From Chryseobacterium antibioticum (GTDB lineage: Bacteria > Bacteroidota > Bacteroidia > Flavobacteriales > Weeksellaceae): a stretch of 64,000 bases of DNA. The translations under genes were made by a program, and so were the position numbers. How positions within the stretch are numbered: the first letter of the stretch is position 1; the number at the start of each line of letters is the position of its first letter. The notes under the pieces are model-generated. The model made no database searches and was not told where the DNA came from. It saw only the letters and a list, made by a program, of their open reading frames with translations. The stretch covers positions 62,001 through 126,000 of the forward strand of contig NZ_JABBGI010000011.1 of NCBI RefSeq assembly GCF_012927325.1, given 5' to 3'. This document shows, piece by piece, positions 36,037-44,671 of the stretch.

Positions 36037-37014
36037 TTATTTGCCTCCTAAAAAATGTTTAAAAATCAACCATTTTGATTGGTAGAATTCACTTTTTTGG
36101 TGGTTCTGACGCAGTTTCCATGTTCCAGGAAGTTGGGCATAAAATCCAAAATGTGCTCGTACAACCGCCCAAAGATGGGGAAACCCATTTTTTAATCCAA
36201 AATAAATTCCCGCAATTCCATCCAAACACAGCCTGAAGAATATCAGTCCTACCAGTTGGGGAAATGGGAGGTTTTTCAGCATCATCGAAAGATTATTTCT
36301 GATGTTTAAATAAGTTTTCTGTGCACTCTGTTTGTTCAGTGTTCCACCGCCTACGTGGTAGACTTTTGATTTTCCGGTATAGAAAATTTTCTTTCCTGAA
36401 TTAATAAGTCTCCAGCAAAGATCAATTTCTTCCTGATGGGCAAAAAACCTTTCATCGAAACCATTTTGTTCCCAAAAATCTTTGGAACGCACGAAAAAGC
36501 AACATCCCGAAGCCCAGAAGATTTCCGTTTCGTCATTGTATTGTCCTTTGTCTTCCTCCGCATCATCAAAAACACGTCCACGGCAGTAAGGATAGCCCAG
36601 ATTATCTATAAGGCCTCCTGCAGCCCCTGCAAATTCAAAGTGATTTTTATGGTTGAAAGATAAAATTTTAGGTTGAATAGCGGCTATGGAAGGGTCTTTT
36701 TCAAAGAGGTCCATAACGGGATTTATCCAGTTTTCAGTAACTTCTACATCAGAGTTCAGAAGACAGTAATATTCGTTCTTTATTTCCTTTAAACCTTCAT
36801 TATATCCGCCTGCAAAACCATAGTTTTTATCGTTTCTAATGATTTTTACGGTGGGAAATTGAGTTTCTGTAAATGCTATAGAATCATCGGTAGAAAGATT
36901 GTCAATGACATAAACATCGGCATTCTGAGAAAAGCTGACTACACTTGGAAGAAATTTCTCGAGCCAGTTTTTACCGTTCCAGTTTAAAATGACAACTGCT
37001 AAATTTTTAGGCAT
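36037..37014 (-). CDS. Glycosyltransferase family 2
   Basis: 325 residues of the inverting GT-A type. Early strand VVILNWNGKNWLEKFLPSVV, sugar-nucleotide site DNLSTDDSIAF, KNYGFAGGYNEGL, the DxD-like LNSDVEV (near 93) and acceptor motif FFAHQEEIDLCWRL (ED-like). A hydrophobic patch near 253-275 may touch the membrane. Lies 5 bp after the acyltransferase gene on the same strand, so the two probably act in the same envelope-lipid or polysaccharide pathway. Sugar unknown. Confidence 0.9.
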   Translation of the reverse strand: MPKNLAVVILNWNGKNWLEKFLPSVVSFSQNADVYVIDNLSTDDSIAFTETQFPTVKIIRNDKNYGFAGGYNEGLKEIKNEYYCLLNSDVEVTENWINPVMDLFEKDPSIAAIQPKILSFNHKNHFEFAGAAGGLIDNLGYPYCRGRVFDDAEEDKGQYNDETEIFWASGCCFFVRSKDFWEQNGFDERFFAHQEEIDLCWRLINSGKKIFYTGKSKVYHVGGGTLNKQSAQKTYLNIRNNLSMMLKNLPFPQLVGLIFFRLCLDGIAGIYFGLKNGFPHLWAVVRAHFGFYAQLPGTWKLRQNHQKSEFYQSKWLIFKHFLGGK

Positions 37015-37019
37015 GAGAA

Positions 37020-37904
37020 TTATATTTTTTCAGCATCAAATGTTTTAATGGAATCCTGATATTTCCACTTTCTGTGCGACCATAGGTAATTGTCCGGATG
37101 TTTGTGTAACGTGTTTTCAAGAAGTTTATGGAATTTTCTTACGACTTCATGCTCTGTAAACTTTTCACCGTCAGGATAAATTCTATGATAATTGACCTGA
37201 TAATAGCCTCGTTTTACTTTTTTCATTTCACAATAAATAAAAGCAAGGTCCATTCTGGTAGCCAGTTTATCATATCCGATAAATGCAGGCGTTTTCTGGT
37301 TTAAAAATTCTAATCCATAGTTCACATGGGCTACATGTGGAGTTTGGTCTGCAACAAACATATAAGCTGATTCGCCGTCATTTTTAGACCTGAAGATATT
37401 CTTGATCACTTCATTGGCCTCCAGTGCTTCATTTCCAAACTTATTTCTCACTTTCTTCATCTGATTTTCCCAGAAATCGCTGTTTACCTTTCTGTATACC
37501 GGGTGGCAGTGTTTTTGCGGAATAATCCTGGCGAAAGCATTCATCCACTCCCAATTAAAGACGTGTCCGGCAAGCATAATAATATTTTTGCCTTCAGCTT
37601 TAGCTTCGTGAAACACATCCTGATTGATGTGCTGCATTCTGACTCTGGCTTCTGTCTCGGAAATGCTGAAAGATTTAATGGTTTCTACCAGATAATCTGA
37701 GAAATTTTCATAAAATTTCTTTCTTATAATGGCAATTTCTTCTTCTGACTTTTCAGGAAAAGAGTTTCGTAGATTTTGGGTGATCACGTTCTTTCTATAT
37801 CCTACCAAATAATAATTTAGAAAGAAAATAACATCCGAAAAAATGTATAATACTTTAAGCGGAAGTTTAGAAATGAAATATAATATTTTGATTAAGAAAT
37901 TCAT
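37020..37904 (-). CDS. LpxL-like lipid A / lysophospholipid acyltransferase
   Basis: 294 residues. N-terminal membrane anchor (LIKILYFISKLPLKVLYIFSDVIFFLNYYLVG). The HX4E catalytic pair is His114 and Glu119 (AGHVFNWEW). ADQTPHVAHVNYGLEFLNQKTPAF is a further family block. Adds an acyl chain to a glycolipid at the inner membrane; which lipid is not clear, though lipid A late acylation is the usual role. Has a -7 box 8 bp upstream and shares a compact divergent region with the thioredoxin-like gene. Confidence 0.88.
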   Translation of the reverse strand: MNFLIKILYFISKLPLKVLYIFSDVIFFLNYYLVGYRKNVITQNLRNSFPEKSEEEIAIIRKKFYENFSDYLVETIKSFSISETEARVRMQHINQDVFHEAKAEGKNIIMLAGHVFNWEWMNAFARIIPQKHCHPVYRKVNSDFWENQMKKVRNKFGNEALEANEVIKNIFRSKNDGESAYMFVADQTPHVAHVNYGLEFLNQKTPAFIGYDKLATRMDLAFIYCEMKKVKRGYYQVNYHRIYPDGEKFTEHEVVRKFHKLLENTLHKHPDNYLWSHRKWKYQDSIKTFDAEKI

Positions 37905-37912
37905 AAAACATG

Positions 37913-37920
37913 CAAATTTA
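37913..37920 (-). promoter_or_regulatory. -7 box TAAATTTG for acyltransferase
   Basis: Minus-strand TAAATTTG, 8 bp before the ATG at 37904, back to back with the promoter of the thioredoxin-like gene. Confidence 0.5.
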
Positions 37921-37941
37921 GTGATAAAAAAAATATGGTTC

Positions 37942-37949
37942 TATTTTTG
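37942..37949 (+). promoter_or_regulatory. -7 box TATTTTTG for thioredoxin-like gene
   Basis: Exact TAnnTTTG, 34 bp before the ATG at 37984. Confidence 0.5.
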
Positions 37950-37983
37950 CTTGTAATAAGTATTATTTTTTTATTTTTATGTT

Positions 37984-38547
37984 ATGAAAAAATTGTCGAT
38001 CATAGCCTTTCTTGGATTAAGCGTATTTGCTTTTTCTCAGGATACCAAAAATCAACCGGAAGCAAGAAAGCAGGATAATGCACTTCTGGTAAAAGCTGAT
38101 CATGCAGAGCTTGACGCGAAGAAGAAAGCAGGTGAGGAGAAGGCAAAACTTCCCAAACCTTACGACCCTAAAGCAAATGCAGAGGCTGATATTAAAAAGC
38201 TGGTTGCCCAGGCTAAAAAAGAAGGAAAAAATATTATCATCCAGGCTGGTGGAAACTGGTGTATCTGGTGTCTCCGTTTTAATAATTTTGTCCAAAATAC
38301 TCCTGAACTAAAGGAAACTGTAGATAAGAACTATCTGTATTATCATCTGAACTATTCTCCGGAAAACAAGAACGAAAAAGTTTTTAGTCAATACATCAAT
38401 ATAAATGAACAACAATTTTATCCCTTTTTTATCATATTAGATAAGAATGGAAAAAAATTAAATGTACAACAAAGCGAAGTTTTAGAGGAAGGAAAAGGAT
38501 ATAGTAAAGAAAAAGTAAAAAAGTTTTTACAAACAGGTAAAGCTTAA
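37984..38547 (+). CDS. Secreted thioredoxin-like protein
   Basis: 187 residues with a signal peptide (MKKLSIIAFLGLSVFAFSQ) and a Lys/Ala-rich stretch (40-85) before the thioredoxin fold. Active site is WCIWC (Cys93, Cys96), in GGNWCIWCLRF, as in the thioredoxin_7-type family. FYPFFIILDKNGKKL is the following strand pair. Probably periplasmic, reducing or forming disulfides. It is convergent with, and shares a terminator with, a gene for a six-cysteine peptide, which makes a link to peptide folding conceivable but unproved. Confidence 0.88.
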   Translation: MKKLSIIAFLGLSVFAFSQDTKNQPEARKQDNALLVKADHAELDAKKKAGEEKAKLPKPYDPKANAEADIKKLVAQAKKEGKNIIIQAGGNWCIWCLRFNNFVQNTPELKETVDKNYLYYHLNYSPENKNEKVFSQYININEQQFYPFFIILDKNGKKLNVQQSEVLEEGKGYSKEKVKKFLQTGKA

Positions 38548-38569
38548 GCGATACTATTTAAGATAAGAT

Positions 38570-38603
38570 AAAGAGGCTATTCCAAAAGAATAGCCTCTTT
38601 TTT
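38570..38603. terminator. Bidirectional intrinsic terminator
   Basis: Stem AAAGAGGCTATTC / GAATAGCCTCTTT with loop CAAAA and T run, between the thioredoxin-like gene and the convergent peptide gene. Confidence 0.9.
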
Positions 38604-38606
38604 AGA

Positions 38607-38795
38607 TTAGCAATTTTCCACATGTATACTATTATCGTGTGAATTAAAACAGGCCACACCTCCTCCCTGATAATCCAAGCACGAAGTGCAAGAACTTAGA
38701 GATACGAAGGAACCATCTGAACAAGTACCAGCACATGAACTGCCACCAGAAAACATTTTTAGCTGTTTACGAGATAACTTTTTTAAATTTTTCAT
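38607..38795 (-). CDS. Double-glycine leader peptide with six-Cys core (bacteriocin-like)
   Basis: 62 residues. The leader MKNLKKLSRKQLKMFSGG is the form seen in flavobacterial bacteriocin-like peptides: basic, with Leu and Phe at heptad positions, ending in Gly17-Gly18. The 44-residue core has cysteines at 21, 25, 36, 39, 49 and 62, is rich in Ser and Gly, and ends in Cys. Double-glycine leaders are normally cut by a C39 peptidase-type ABC exporter; none is present in this window. The mature peptide could be disulfide-bonded or modified at Ser/Cys. Activity unknown. Confidence 0.8.
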   Translation of the reverse strand: MKNLKKLSRKQLKMFSGGSSCAGTCSDGSFVSLSSCTSCLDYQGGGVACFNSHDNSIHVENC

Positions 38796-38865
38796 AATTG
38801 TATATATTTAAAGTTTCACCATAAATATACAAAGTATTATATATAAATCTCAATAAAGGGAATAA

Positions 38866-40227
38866 TTAAAGCAATTTCTTAATCCAGCTTAACTTCTTTT
38901 CCGTGTAGGGAGGATATTTAATGCTCGGTTCGCCCCAGGTTGCTTTTTCGAGAATAGATTTCTGATGCGAAAAAGCTTCAAAACCATACTTTCCATGATA
39001 ATTTCCGATACCGGAGTTTCCAACACCTCCAAAGGGCAGCCGGTCATTGCCTAAATGCATGATCACATCATTGATACACCCGCCACCAAAAGAAAGTTTC
39101 GACTTAAAAGCTTCTTTTTCCTCTGAATTCCGGGTGAAAAGGTAAGCGGCAAGCGGTTTTTCCAGCTCCAAAATGGTTGTAAGAATCAAATTAAAGTTCG
39201 TAAAACTAATGACAGGCAATATCGGACCGAAAATTTCTTCCTGCATCACATCATCTTCCCAGTTGATATTATTTAAAAGAGTAGGTTCTATGTACAGCTT
39301 TTCTGTGTCGGAATTTCCTCCGAAATAAAGTTTGTCTTCAGGAATAAGCTTGACTAACCGATCAAAATTTCTCCGGTTGATAATTCTTGTGTACTGTTCA
39401 GCATCCGGCCCGTATTGAAATTCTGTGATATACTTTCGTAACATTTCCATAAACTGCTCATGGATGGATTCTTCAACGAGCAGGTAATCAGGTGCCACGC
39501 AGGTTTGTCCGGCATTAAGAAATTTGCCCCATACAATTCTTTTGGCGGCAATTTCAAGATCAGCATCTTTGGTTACAATGGCAGGAGATTTTCCACCCAA
39601 TTCAAGAACTACGGGTGTTAGATGTTCTGCAGCAGCTTTATAGACAATCTTTCCAACTTTAGTACTTCCGGTAAAGAATATTTTGTCGAATTTCAACTTT
39701 AAAAGTTCTGTGGTTTCATCAATACCGCCTTCGTAAACATATAGATATTCAGGAGGAAAATTTTCATTGATGAGTTTTGCCATTGCTTTCATTGTATTTT
39801 CAGCGATTTCACTCGGTTTTAATATACAACAATTTCCTGCAGCCAATGCAGCAATCATAGGAGAGAGTGATAATTGGTACGGGTAATTCCATGCACCAAT
39901 AACCAAAACGCAGCCCAAAGGTTCAGGATGAATACTGCTTTTTCCGATCTGATTGGCCAGATTGGTGGTTACCTTTTTCGGTTTTGAAAGGGAGTTCAGA
40001 TTCTTTAGATAATAATCAATATCATTAAGAACAAAGGAAAGTTCCGTGGTAAAAGTATCAAACTTTGACTTGCCAAAATCCTTGTGAATGGCTTCACATA
40101 AAAGATTTTCATTGTTGATAATGATATCGCGAAGTTTTTCAAGATACATTTTCCTGAACTTGATGTTCTTCGTTTGCTGGGTGTTGAAAAAAGCTTTCTG
40201 ATTCGATACGACTTCCTGAATTTTCAT
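38866..40227 (-). CDS. Aldehyde dehydrogenase, class 3-like
   Basis: 453 residues, the shorter fatty-aldehyde / class 3 type. Catalytic Cys243 in NAGQTCVAP and Glu209 in LELGGKSPAIV; NAD loop FFTGSTKVGKIV (185-196) and GAWNYPYQLSLSPM. No C-terminal membrane anchor of the mammalian type, but a basic tail (KLSWIKKLL). Oxidises an aldehyde to the acid with NAD(P). Own start at 40227, with an MFS gene 43 bp upstream in the same direction, so it could be the last gene of that export operon. Confidence 0.93.
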   Translation of the reverse strand: MKIQEVVSNQKAFFNTQQTKNIKFRKMYLEKLRDIIINNENLLCEAIHKDFGKSKFDTFTTELSFVLNDIDYYLKNLNSLSKPKKVTTNLANQIGKSSIHPEPLGCVLVIGAWNYPYQLSLSPMIAALAAGNCCILKPSEIAENTMKAMAKLINENFPPEYLYVYEGGIDETTELLKLKFDKIFFTGSTKVGKIVYKAAAEHLTPVVLELGGKSPAIVTKDADLEIAAKRIVWGKFLNAGQTCVAPDYLLVEESIHEQFMEMLRKYITEFQYGPDAEQYTRIINRRNFDRLVKLIPEDKLYFGGNSDTEKLYIEPTLLNNINWEDDVMQEEIFGPILPVISFTNFNLILTTILELEKPLAAYLFTRNSEEKEAFKSKLSFGGGCINDVIMHLGNDRLPFGGVGNSGIGNYHGKYGFEAFSHQKSILEKATWGEPSIKYPPYTEKKLSWIKKLL

Positions 40228-40270
40228 ACAATCAAATTTCAGGAATTACAGCAAATTTCCGGCCTAAAAA

Positions 40271-41833
40271 TTACATAATATTTCTCACTGCAATTTTCAC
40301 AGGATGATAGAGTAGTAAAGCGAATGCTGTGATCAAAGCCAGCCAGAACAGTCCGGTGAAAATTTCCATATTGGAAAGAAGGATAGATTGGGCGGTTATT
40401 TTTGCTTTAAATGCTCCGGCAGTCATGGATAAAGATTCATTTACAGGAAGTTTAGACAGATTAGCCCCAAACAATTGGCTCCATTGGCTGTAGAAAACAG
40501 GATTGGTATCGGTCAGGTTAAAGCTCAACGTATCATAATGTTTTAACGTTAAAAATAGCATCAAATTCTGCATCAATGCATACCCAATCGCGGTAGTCCA
40601 GAAACGGGTTGTTGTTCCTAAAGCTGTCGCATTGGCCACGTATTGCTCCGGCATTCCTGAAATTAAAAAGAATACCAAAGGCGTGAACAATAATCCCTGT
40701 GCAATTCCCTGCAGGAATAAAGGCGGGCAGATCGTGGAAAGGGTAGTGTCAGGATAAAAAGTATAGGTAAACCATGCGCAATCCACAGCCAGCAGCAGAA
40801 ATCCGGTAAAGAAAACAATTCTTGAGGAAACGCCCCGTATCAGGCATATTCCTGATAAAACCACACCCAATAAAGTTCCTGCTACATTCCAGTATTGAAT
40901 GTTCACAATATAATCCCAAGGCCATTTCCATACGGTAGCCATAATACTGTAGACATTATTCAGCCCGGAGCGGATCAGGTAAAAAATAAAAAACAGGATC
41001 ATTCCGGCAATGACATTCTTTGAGGTGAACACTTCAAAATGAAAGATCGGTCTTTTGGAATTCCTTTGTTTAAGCATAAATAATCCTCCTGAAAGCAGAA
41101 ATATAAAAAGACATAGGATAATCGTATCAGACTCAAACCACATCAGTCTTTTACCATAAATAATAGCATATCCTCCCGACTGCAGACAAGCCCATAACAG
41201 GAACCAGCTCGTAATATCCAACTGGTAAAGGGGCATTTTAGGGAAAAATCTGTTGGTATTGAAAAGAGCGATGCCAATGATCAGGACAAAAATGTGAAAA
41301 TAGACCATCATTAAAATCATATGCTGGAAATTATAATTTTCAATACTGGATTTCAGTAAGGAAGTTGTAATTGTTCCGCCCGTCAGCATGATGGTGTACA
41401 TCAAAAGATAGGCTATGACCTTAGCGTGTTTTGTTTTTAATTCAGCGATGATCAGTGGTAGAAAGATGGCGCCTTCCATCAATCCGAAAATGCCTTCCAA
41501 AAACCGGATAATCAGGATGACCTGATAATTGTTGGTGACGGACAAAGCGTATAGAATGATTACAGAAACGGACGACATCAGCAGGATATAATATTTCACA
41601 CTGAAGTAAGACATAAATCTCTGTAAAACTAAAAGGGTGACTACAAATGTCCCGTACATCAGAATCATTAAATATTGAATGTCATCTGAATCTACATCCA
41701 TAAAAGAAGAGGTAAAGGCACTGTTGGAATGTAAAATGGATAACAGCATCAGATGGGGAAACAGGGCGAGTACCAAAAGAGGCAGTTTCAGCCATTGGGG
41801 CACCCATTGATGATAAACGGTATTATGCTGCAT
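40271..41833 (-). CDS. MFS transporter, EmrB/DHA2-like
   Basis: 520 residues with about 14 hydrophobic segments, consistent with the 14-helix DHA2 family. Contains a motif-C-like GGTITTSLL stretch in helix 5 and a large loop near the C-terminus. The partner genes for a periplasmic adaptor and a TolC-like channel are just upstream on the same strand, so it should form an EmrAB-TolC-type drug or fatty-acid exporter. Unusually, 338 bp separate it from the adaptor gene, and that gap contains a long inverted repeat. Confidence 0.85.
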   Translation of the reverse strand: MQHNTVYHQWVPQWLKLPLLVLALFPHLMLLSILHSNSAFTSSFMDVDSDDIQYLMILMYGTFVVTLLVLQRFMSYFSVKYYILLMSSVSVIILYALSVTNNYQVILIIRFLEGIFGLMEGAIFLPLIIAELKTKHAKVIAYLLMYTIMLTGGTITTSLLKSSIENYNFQHMILMMVYFHIFVLIIGIALFNTNRFFPKMPLYQLDITSWFLLWACLQSGGYAIIYGKRLMWFESDTIILCLFIFLLSGGLFMLKQRNSKRPIFHFEVFTSKNVIAGMILFFIFYLIRSGLNNVYSIMATVWKWPWDYIVNIQYWNVAGTLLGVVLSGICLIRGVSSRIVFFTGFLLLAVDCAWFTYTFYPDTTLSTICPPLFLQGIAQGLLFTPLVFFLISGMPEQYVANATALGTTTRFWTTAIGYALMQNLMLFLTLKHYDTLSFNLTDTNPVFYSQWSQLFGANLSKLPVNESLSMTAGAFKAKITAQSILLSNMEIFTGLFWLALITAFALLLYHPVKIAVRNIM

Positions 41834-42171
41834 GAGGATGTGTTAATGTGGTGACTTGATGATGCTATAAAGCAGGTAGATAAATTTGTGAATTGGCCTT
41901 CTTGAATTTTTCTGAAAAAAAGCGAAAAGACAAAAGAGCAGGTTGTAAAAGTAAAAGGTAAATGACAAACGCTAATGAATCATCAGAAGCTTGTCACTGC
42001 AGTTCTGTCTTTTCGCTAAAAAAAAAATCTAATCTGGCTATGTATTGAATTGAAAGTGTGATTATTTGAAATGCGCTGGTGTGATCATTATTAAAGTATT
42101 CTTCTGCATTAATACCTTCCGGTTCTAATAACTTTCACACCCTCACATTCTCTAACATTCACACAAAATCA
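41834..42171. other. 338-bp gap inside the export operon
   Basis: No open frame worth calling. It contains the long inverted repeat at 41921-42017, with a second smaller stem TGACAA / TTGTCA inside it, and pyrimidine-rich CACACCCTCACATTC sequence just after the adaptor gene. The spacing suggests regulation of the transporter relative to the adaptor and channel. Confidence 0.6.
41921..42017 (-). terminator. Long stem-loop between hlyD and MFS genes
   Basis: Perfect 12-bp arms AGCGAAAAGACA (41921-41932) and TGTCTTTTCGCT (42006-42017) with a 73-base loop holding an inner stem. On the minus strand the second arm is followed by a run of T, so it may act as an attenuator or partial terminator inside the operon. 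Confidence 0.5.
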
Positions 42172-43218
42172 CTATATTTTCTTCGCACTCACCAGAACAT
42201 TCATTCCGGAAAGTAGTTTTTCGTTATTTTGATTGTTATCGAGAATAATTTTTACCGGGAATCTCTGTTCGATCTTGACGAAGTTTCCCGTAGCATTATC
42301 CGGTTTTACCAGAGAAAATTGTGAACCGGATGCAGGCGAAACGGAAACCACTTTCCCTTTAAATTCAAGATCAGGATAAGCATCTGCGGTGATTGTTACT
42401 TCCTGTTTTGGATCGATTTGTCCTAGTTGCGTTTCTTTGTAATTGGCAATGATCCATTTTTCTTTGCTCACGATTTGTACCAGAGCCTGACCTTCCTTGA
42501 TCAGTTGCCCTTCCTGGATTGTTTTCTTTCCGACCCAGCCGTCATAAGGAGCTGTAATCACGGTGTATGAAAGGAAAAGTTTGGCATTGTTCAGGCTTGC
42601 AGAACTTTGCTGGATCTGGCTTTTCACGGGAGCAACTTTGGTCTGTTGTTCGTTGGCGCCCGCTCTTACTGCATTTTTCTGTTGTTCTAAAGCTAAAAGA
42701 TTGGCTTTTGCCTGCTCATAGGAAGCTTTTACATTTTCAAACTGCTGTTCGGTTGCGGCATCTTCTGAAACTAGATTTTTATACCTCTTAAAATCCTGTT
42801 CTGTTCTCCATATATCGATTTTTGCGGAAGCGATCTTGGCATCGATGATTTTAGAATCACTTTCTTTTGTATTGACTCCACTTTCTATGGTGGTAATGTT
42901 TTCAGCATTGGCGTGAAGGCCTGCTTCGGCCATTTTAACCTGGTTAACGAATTCTCTGTTATATATGATGATTAATGTATCCCCTTTACGGACAAACTGG
43001 TTTTCGTCGAACTGTATGGTTTTAATAAATCCTGAAACCTTGCTGGAAACCGGGGTAATATATTGTTCGATCTGAGCATCATTGGTGGTGACATTTTTTC
43101 TTGAAAAAAGATAGAAACTTACCATTCCTGTAATCCCGCTGATGATAAGGATCCAGGCCAGGAGCGTGATCGTTTTATTAATTCTTTTTTCCTTTTGTGT
43201 CAGTTGTTTCTTTGCCAT
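42172..43218 (-). CDS. HlyD/EmrA-type membrane fusion protein
   Basis: 348 residues: short cytoplasmic Lys-rich start, one membrane helix (TLLAWILIISGITGMVSFYLF, about 18-38), a lipoyl-like half (VSGFIKTIQFDENQFVRKGD), a coiled-coil hairpin (about 95-200), and the second lipoyl half with ITAPYDGWVGKKTIQEGQLI. It bridges an inner-membrane transporter to an outer-membrane channel. The TolC-like gene is 5 bp upstream. EmrA-type rather than RND-type, since it has an N-terminal membrane helix instead of a lipid anchor. Confidence 0.9.
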   Translation of the reverse strand: MAKKQLTQKEKRINKTITLLAWILIISGITGMVSFYLFSRKNVTTNDAQIEQYITPVSSKVSGFIKTIQFDENQFVRKGDTLIIIYNREFVNQVKMAEAGLHANAENITTIESGVNTKESDSKIIDAKIASAKIDIWRTEQDFKRYKNLVSEDAATEQQFENVKASYEQAKANLLALEQQKNAVRAGANEQQTKVAPVKSQIQQSSASLNNAKLFLSYTVITAPYDGWVGKKTIQEGQLIKEGQALVQIVSKEKWIIANYKETQLGQIDPKQEVTITADAYPDLEFKGKVVSVSPASGSQFSLVKPDNATGNFVKIEQRFPVKIILDNNQNNEKLLSGMNVLVSAKKI

Positions 43219-43223
43219 AGTTT

Positions 43224-44561
43224 TTATAAGTTCCCAATCGTGTACTGGAGTTGGTAATATTTTAATTGTCGGTTAATTTTTACGGAGATTAGATTAGATT
43301 CAGCTTCCAGATAAGCATTATCGGCGTCGATAAGCTCGGTGATCAGACTCAGTTTATTAGCATATTTTGTTTTTACAATGCGATAGTTTTCTTTGGCCTG
43401 GCCAATGGCTTCTTCTGCGATTTTTACTTTCTGGTCGGTTTCTTCAAACTTTTTATAGGCCTCGTAAACGGTATGTCTTACATTTTCGTCGTTTTCTTCA
43501 ATCTGAAGTTTTGCCAGATCAATATTCTCCCTGGCTTCCTGCATTTTATACTTGTTTTTGTACAGATTTTCAATGGGGTAGGTAAGGTTTACGCCCAGCA
43601 TTCCCAAACGGTAGGCATAAGGCTCAGGAGGGAAAAACATCATATTGGGGTACTTTATAAAATATTCTCCACCTGCTGTAATCTTCGGTAAATAATTCGC
43701 TTTCGTGATCTTCTGATCCAGTACCTTTAACGATAGGTTTTTATGGGTCATTTCCACCGATTCGTTCTTGGCTAAAGCGGTTTTTGTTAATTCATCAATA
43801 TAAGGGATCACTGTTTTATCAGAGATAAGATCTTCGGTGTCTACATGCATTTCCTGGTTTTCCGGAAGCGAAAGGATGGTTTTAAGCTTATGTTCCGCAA
43901 TCTGGATGTCATTGTCCAGTTCCGTCCGGCTCATGGTATGATTGGAAAGCTGTAAAGAAGTTCTCAAAACTTCATTGACTGTAACCACCCCATTGGCTTT
44001 TAAAGATTTTACCTGTTTGATGTTGATAGAGTCTTCCCTCATCTTGTCATTGATAAGGCTCTGCTGTTCTTTTAAATGATGGATCTGAAGAAAGGCTGTA
44101 ATGATCTCCATTTTAAACTGTCTCTCATTCCGGTGTGTTTTCAATGCCGAGATCTCCGTGTCAATGGATGCTTTTTTCTCTGTATTTCTGATTTTTCCGC
44201 CCATATACACCGGAATCGATGCAGACAGGGTAAAATCATACATTCCGTTGATAATATCATATTTGGTAGCCTTATTGAAAAAACCATTTTGATGCTGGAA
44301 AAGATTGGTCACCTGATTGTAGCTGGTATGAAACTCAATATCCGGTAATTTTTCCATCGCAAGGTCTTTTTCCCTAGTGACAGACATTTCCTGTTTTAAA
44401 TGGCTTATCTGAATGTTTTTGTTATTTTTCAAACCAGTCTCTATGGCCTGTTGAAGACTGAGACGCTGGTAGTCGATCATCTGTGAGTGTAAAAAACTGC
44501 CTGTCAGCAGTAAGCACAACGACATGCACTGATATCTGCATGCGTTAAATATCATATTCAT
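43224..44561 (-). CDS. TolC-family outer-membrane channel
   Basis: 445 residues with a signal peptide (CLLLTGSFLHSQ) and two repeated long coiled-coil regions typical of TolC (for example SLQQAIETGLKNNKNIQISH and NLSLKVLDQKITKANYLPKI). First gene of the operon TolC-HlyD-MFS on the minus strand. A -7 box TAACTTTG lies about 40 bp before its start, inside the divergent spacer. Exports the same substrate as the MFS partner, which is not predictable. Confidence 0.9.
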   Translation of the reverse strand: MNMIFNACRYQCMSLCLLLTGSFLHSQMIDYQRLSLQQAIETGLKNNKNIQISHLKQEMSVTREKDLAMEKLPDIEFHTSYNQVTNLFQHQNGFFNKATKYDIINGMYDFTLSASIPVYMGGKIRNTEKKASIDTEISALKTHRNERQFKMEIITAFLQIHHLKEQQSLINDKMREDSINIKQVKSLKANGVVTVNEVLRTSLQLSNHTMSRTELDNDIQIAEHKLKTILSLPENQEMHVDTEDLISDKTVIPYIDELTKTALAKNESVEMTHKNLSLKVLDQKITKANYLPKITAGGEYFIKYPNMMFFPPEPYAYRLGMLGVNLTYPIENLYKNKYKMQEARENIDLAKLQIEENDENVRHTVYEAYKKFEETDQKVKIAEEAIGQAKENYRIVKTKYANKLSLITELIDADNAYLEAESNLISVKINRQLKYYQLQYTIGNL

Positions 44562-44602
44562 AATTTATTTAAATAATTTTTGCTAAAGTGATTTTGATGC
44601 TG

Positions 44603-44610
44603 CAAAGTTA
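44603..44610 (-). promoter_or_regulatory. -7 box TAACTTTG for tolC operon
   Basis: Minus-strand exact TAnnTTTG, 42 bp before the TolC start. An upstream perfect palindrome ATCGG-AC-CCGAT (44622-44633) lies between this promoter and the AraC gene and may be an operator. Confidence 0.55.
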
Positions 44611-44671
44611 CGATAGAGAGCATCGGACCCGATTTGTGAAAACAGAAAAAGATTTGCTCATTTACGCCATT

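Noticed and set aside
44588..44671. N-terminal extension of the AraC regulator from a GTG
   Set aside because: Lies on the divergent promoter (TAACTTTG) and adds an unlikely peptide.
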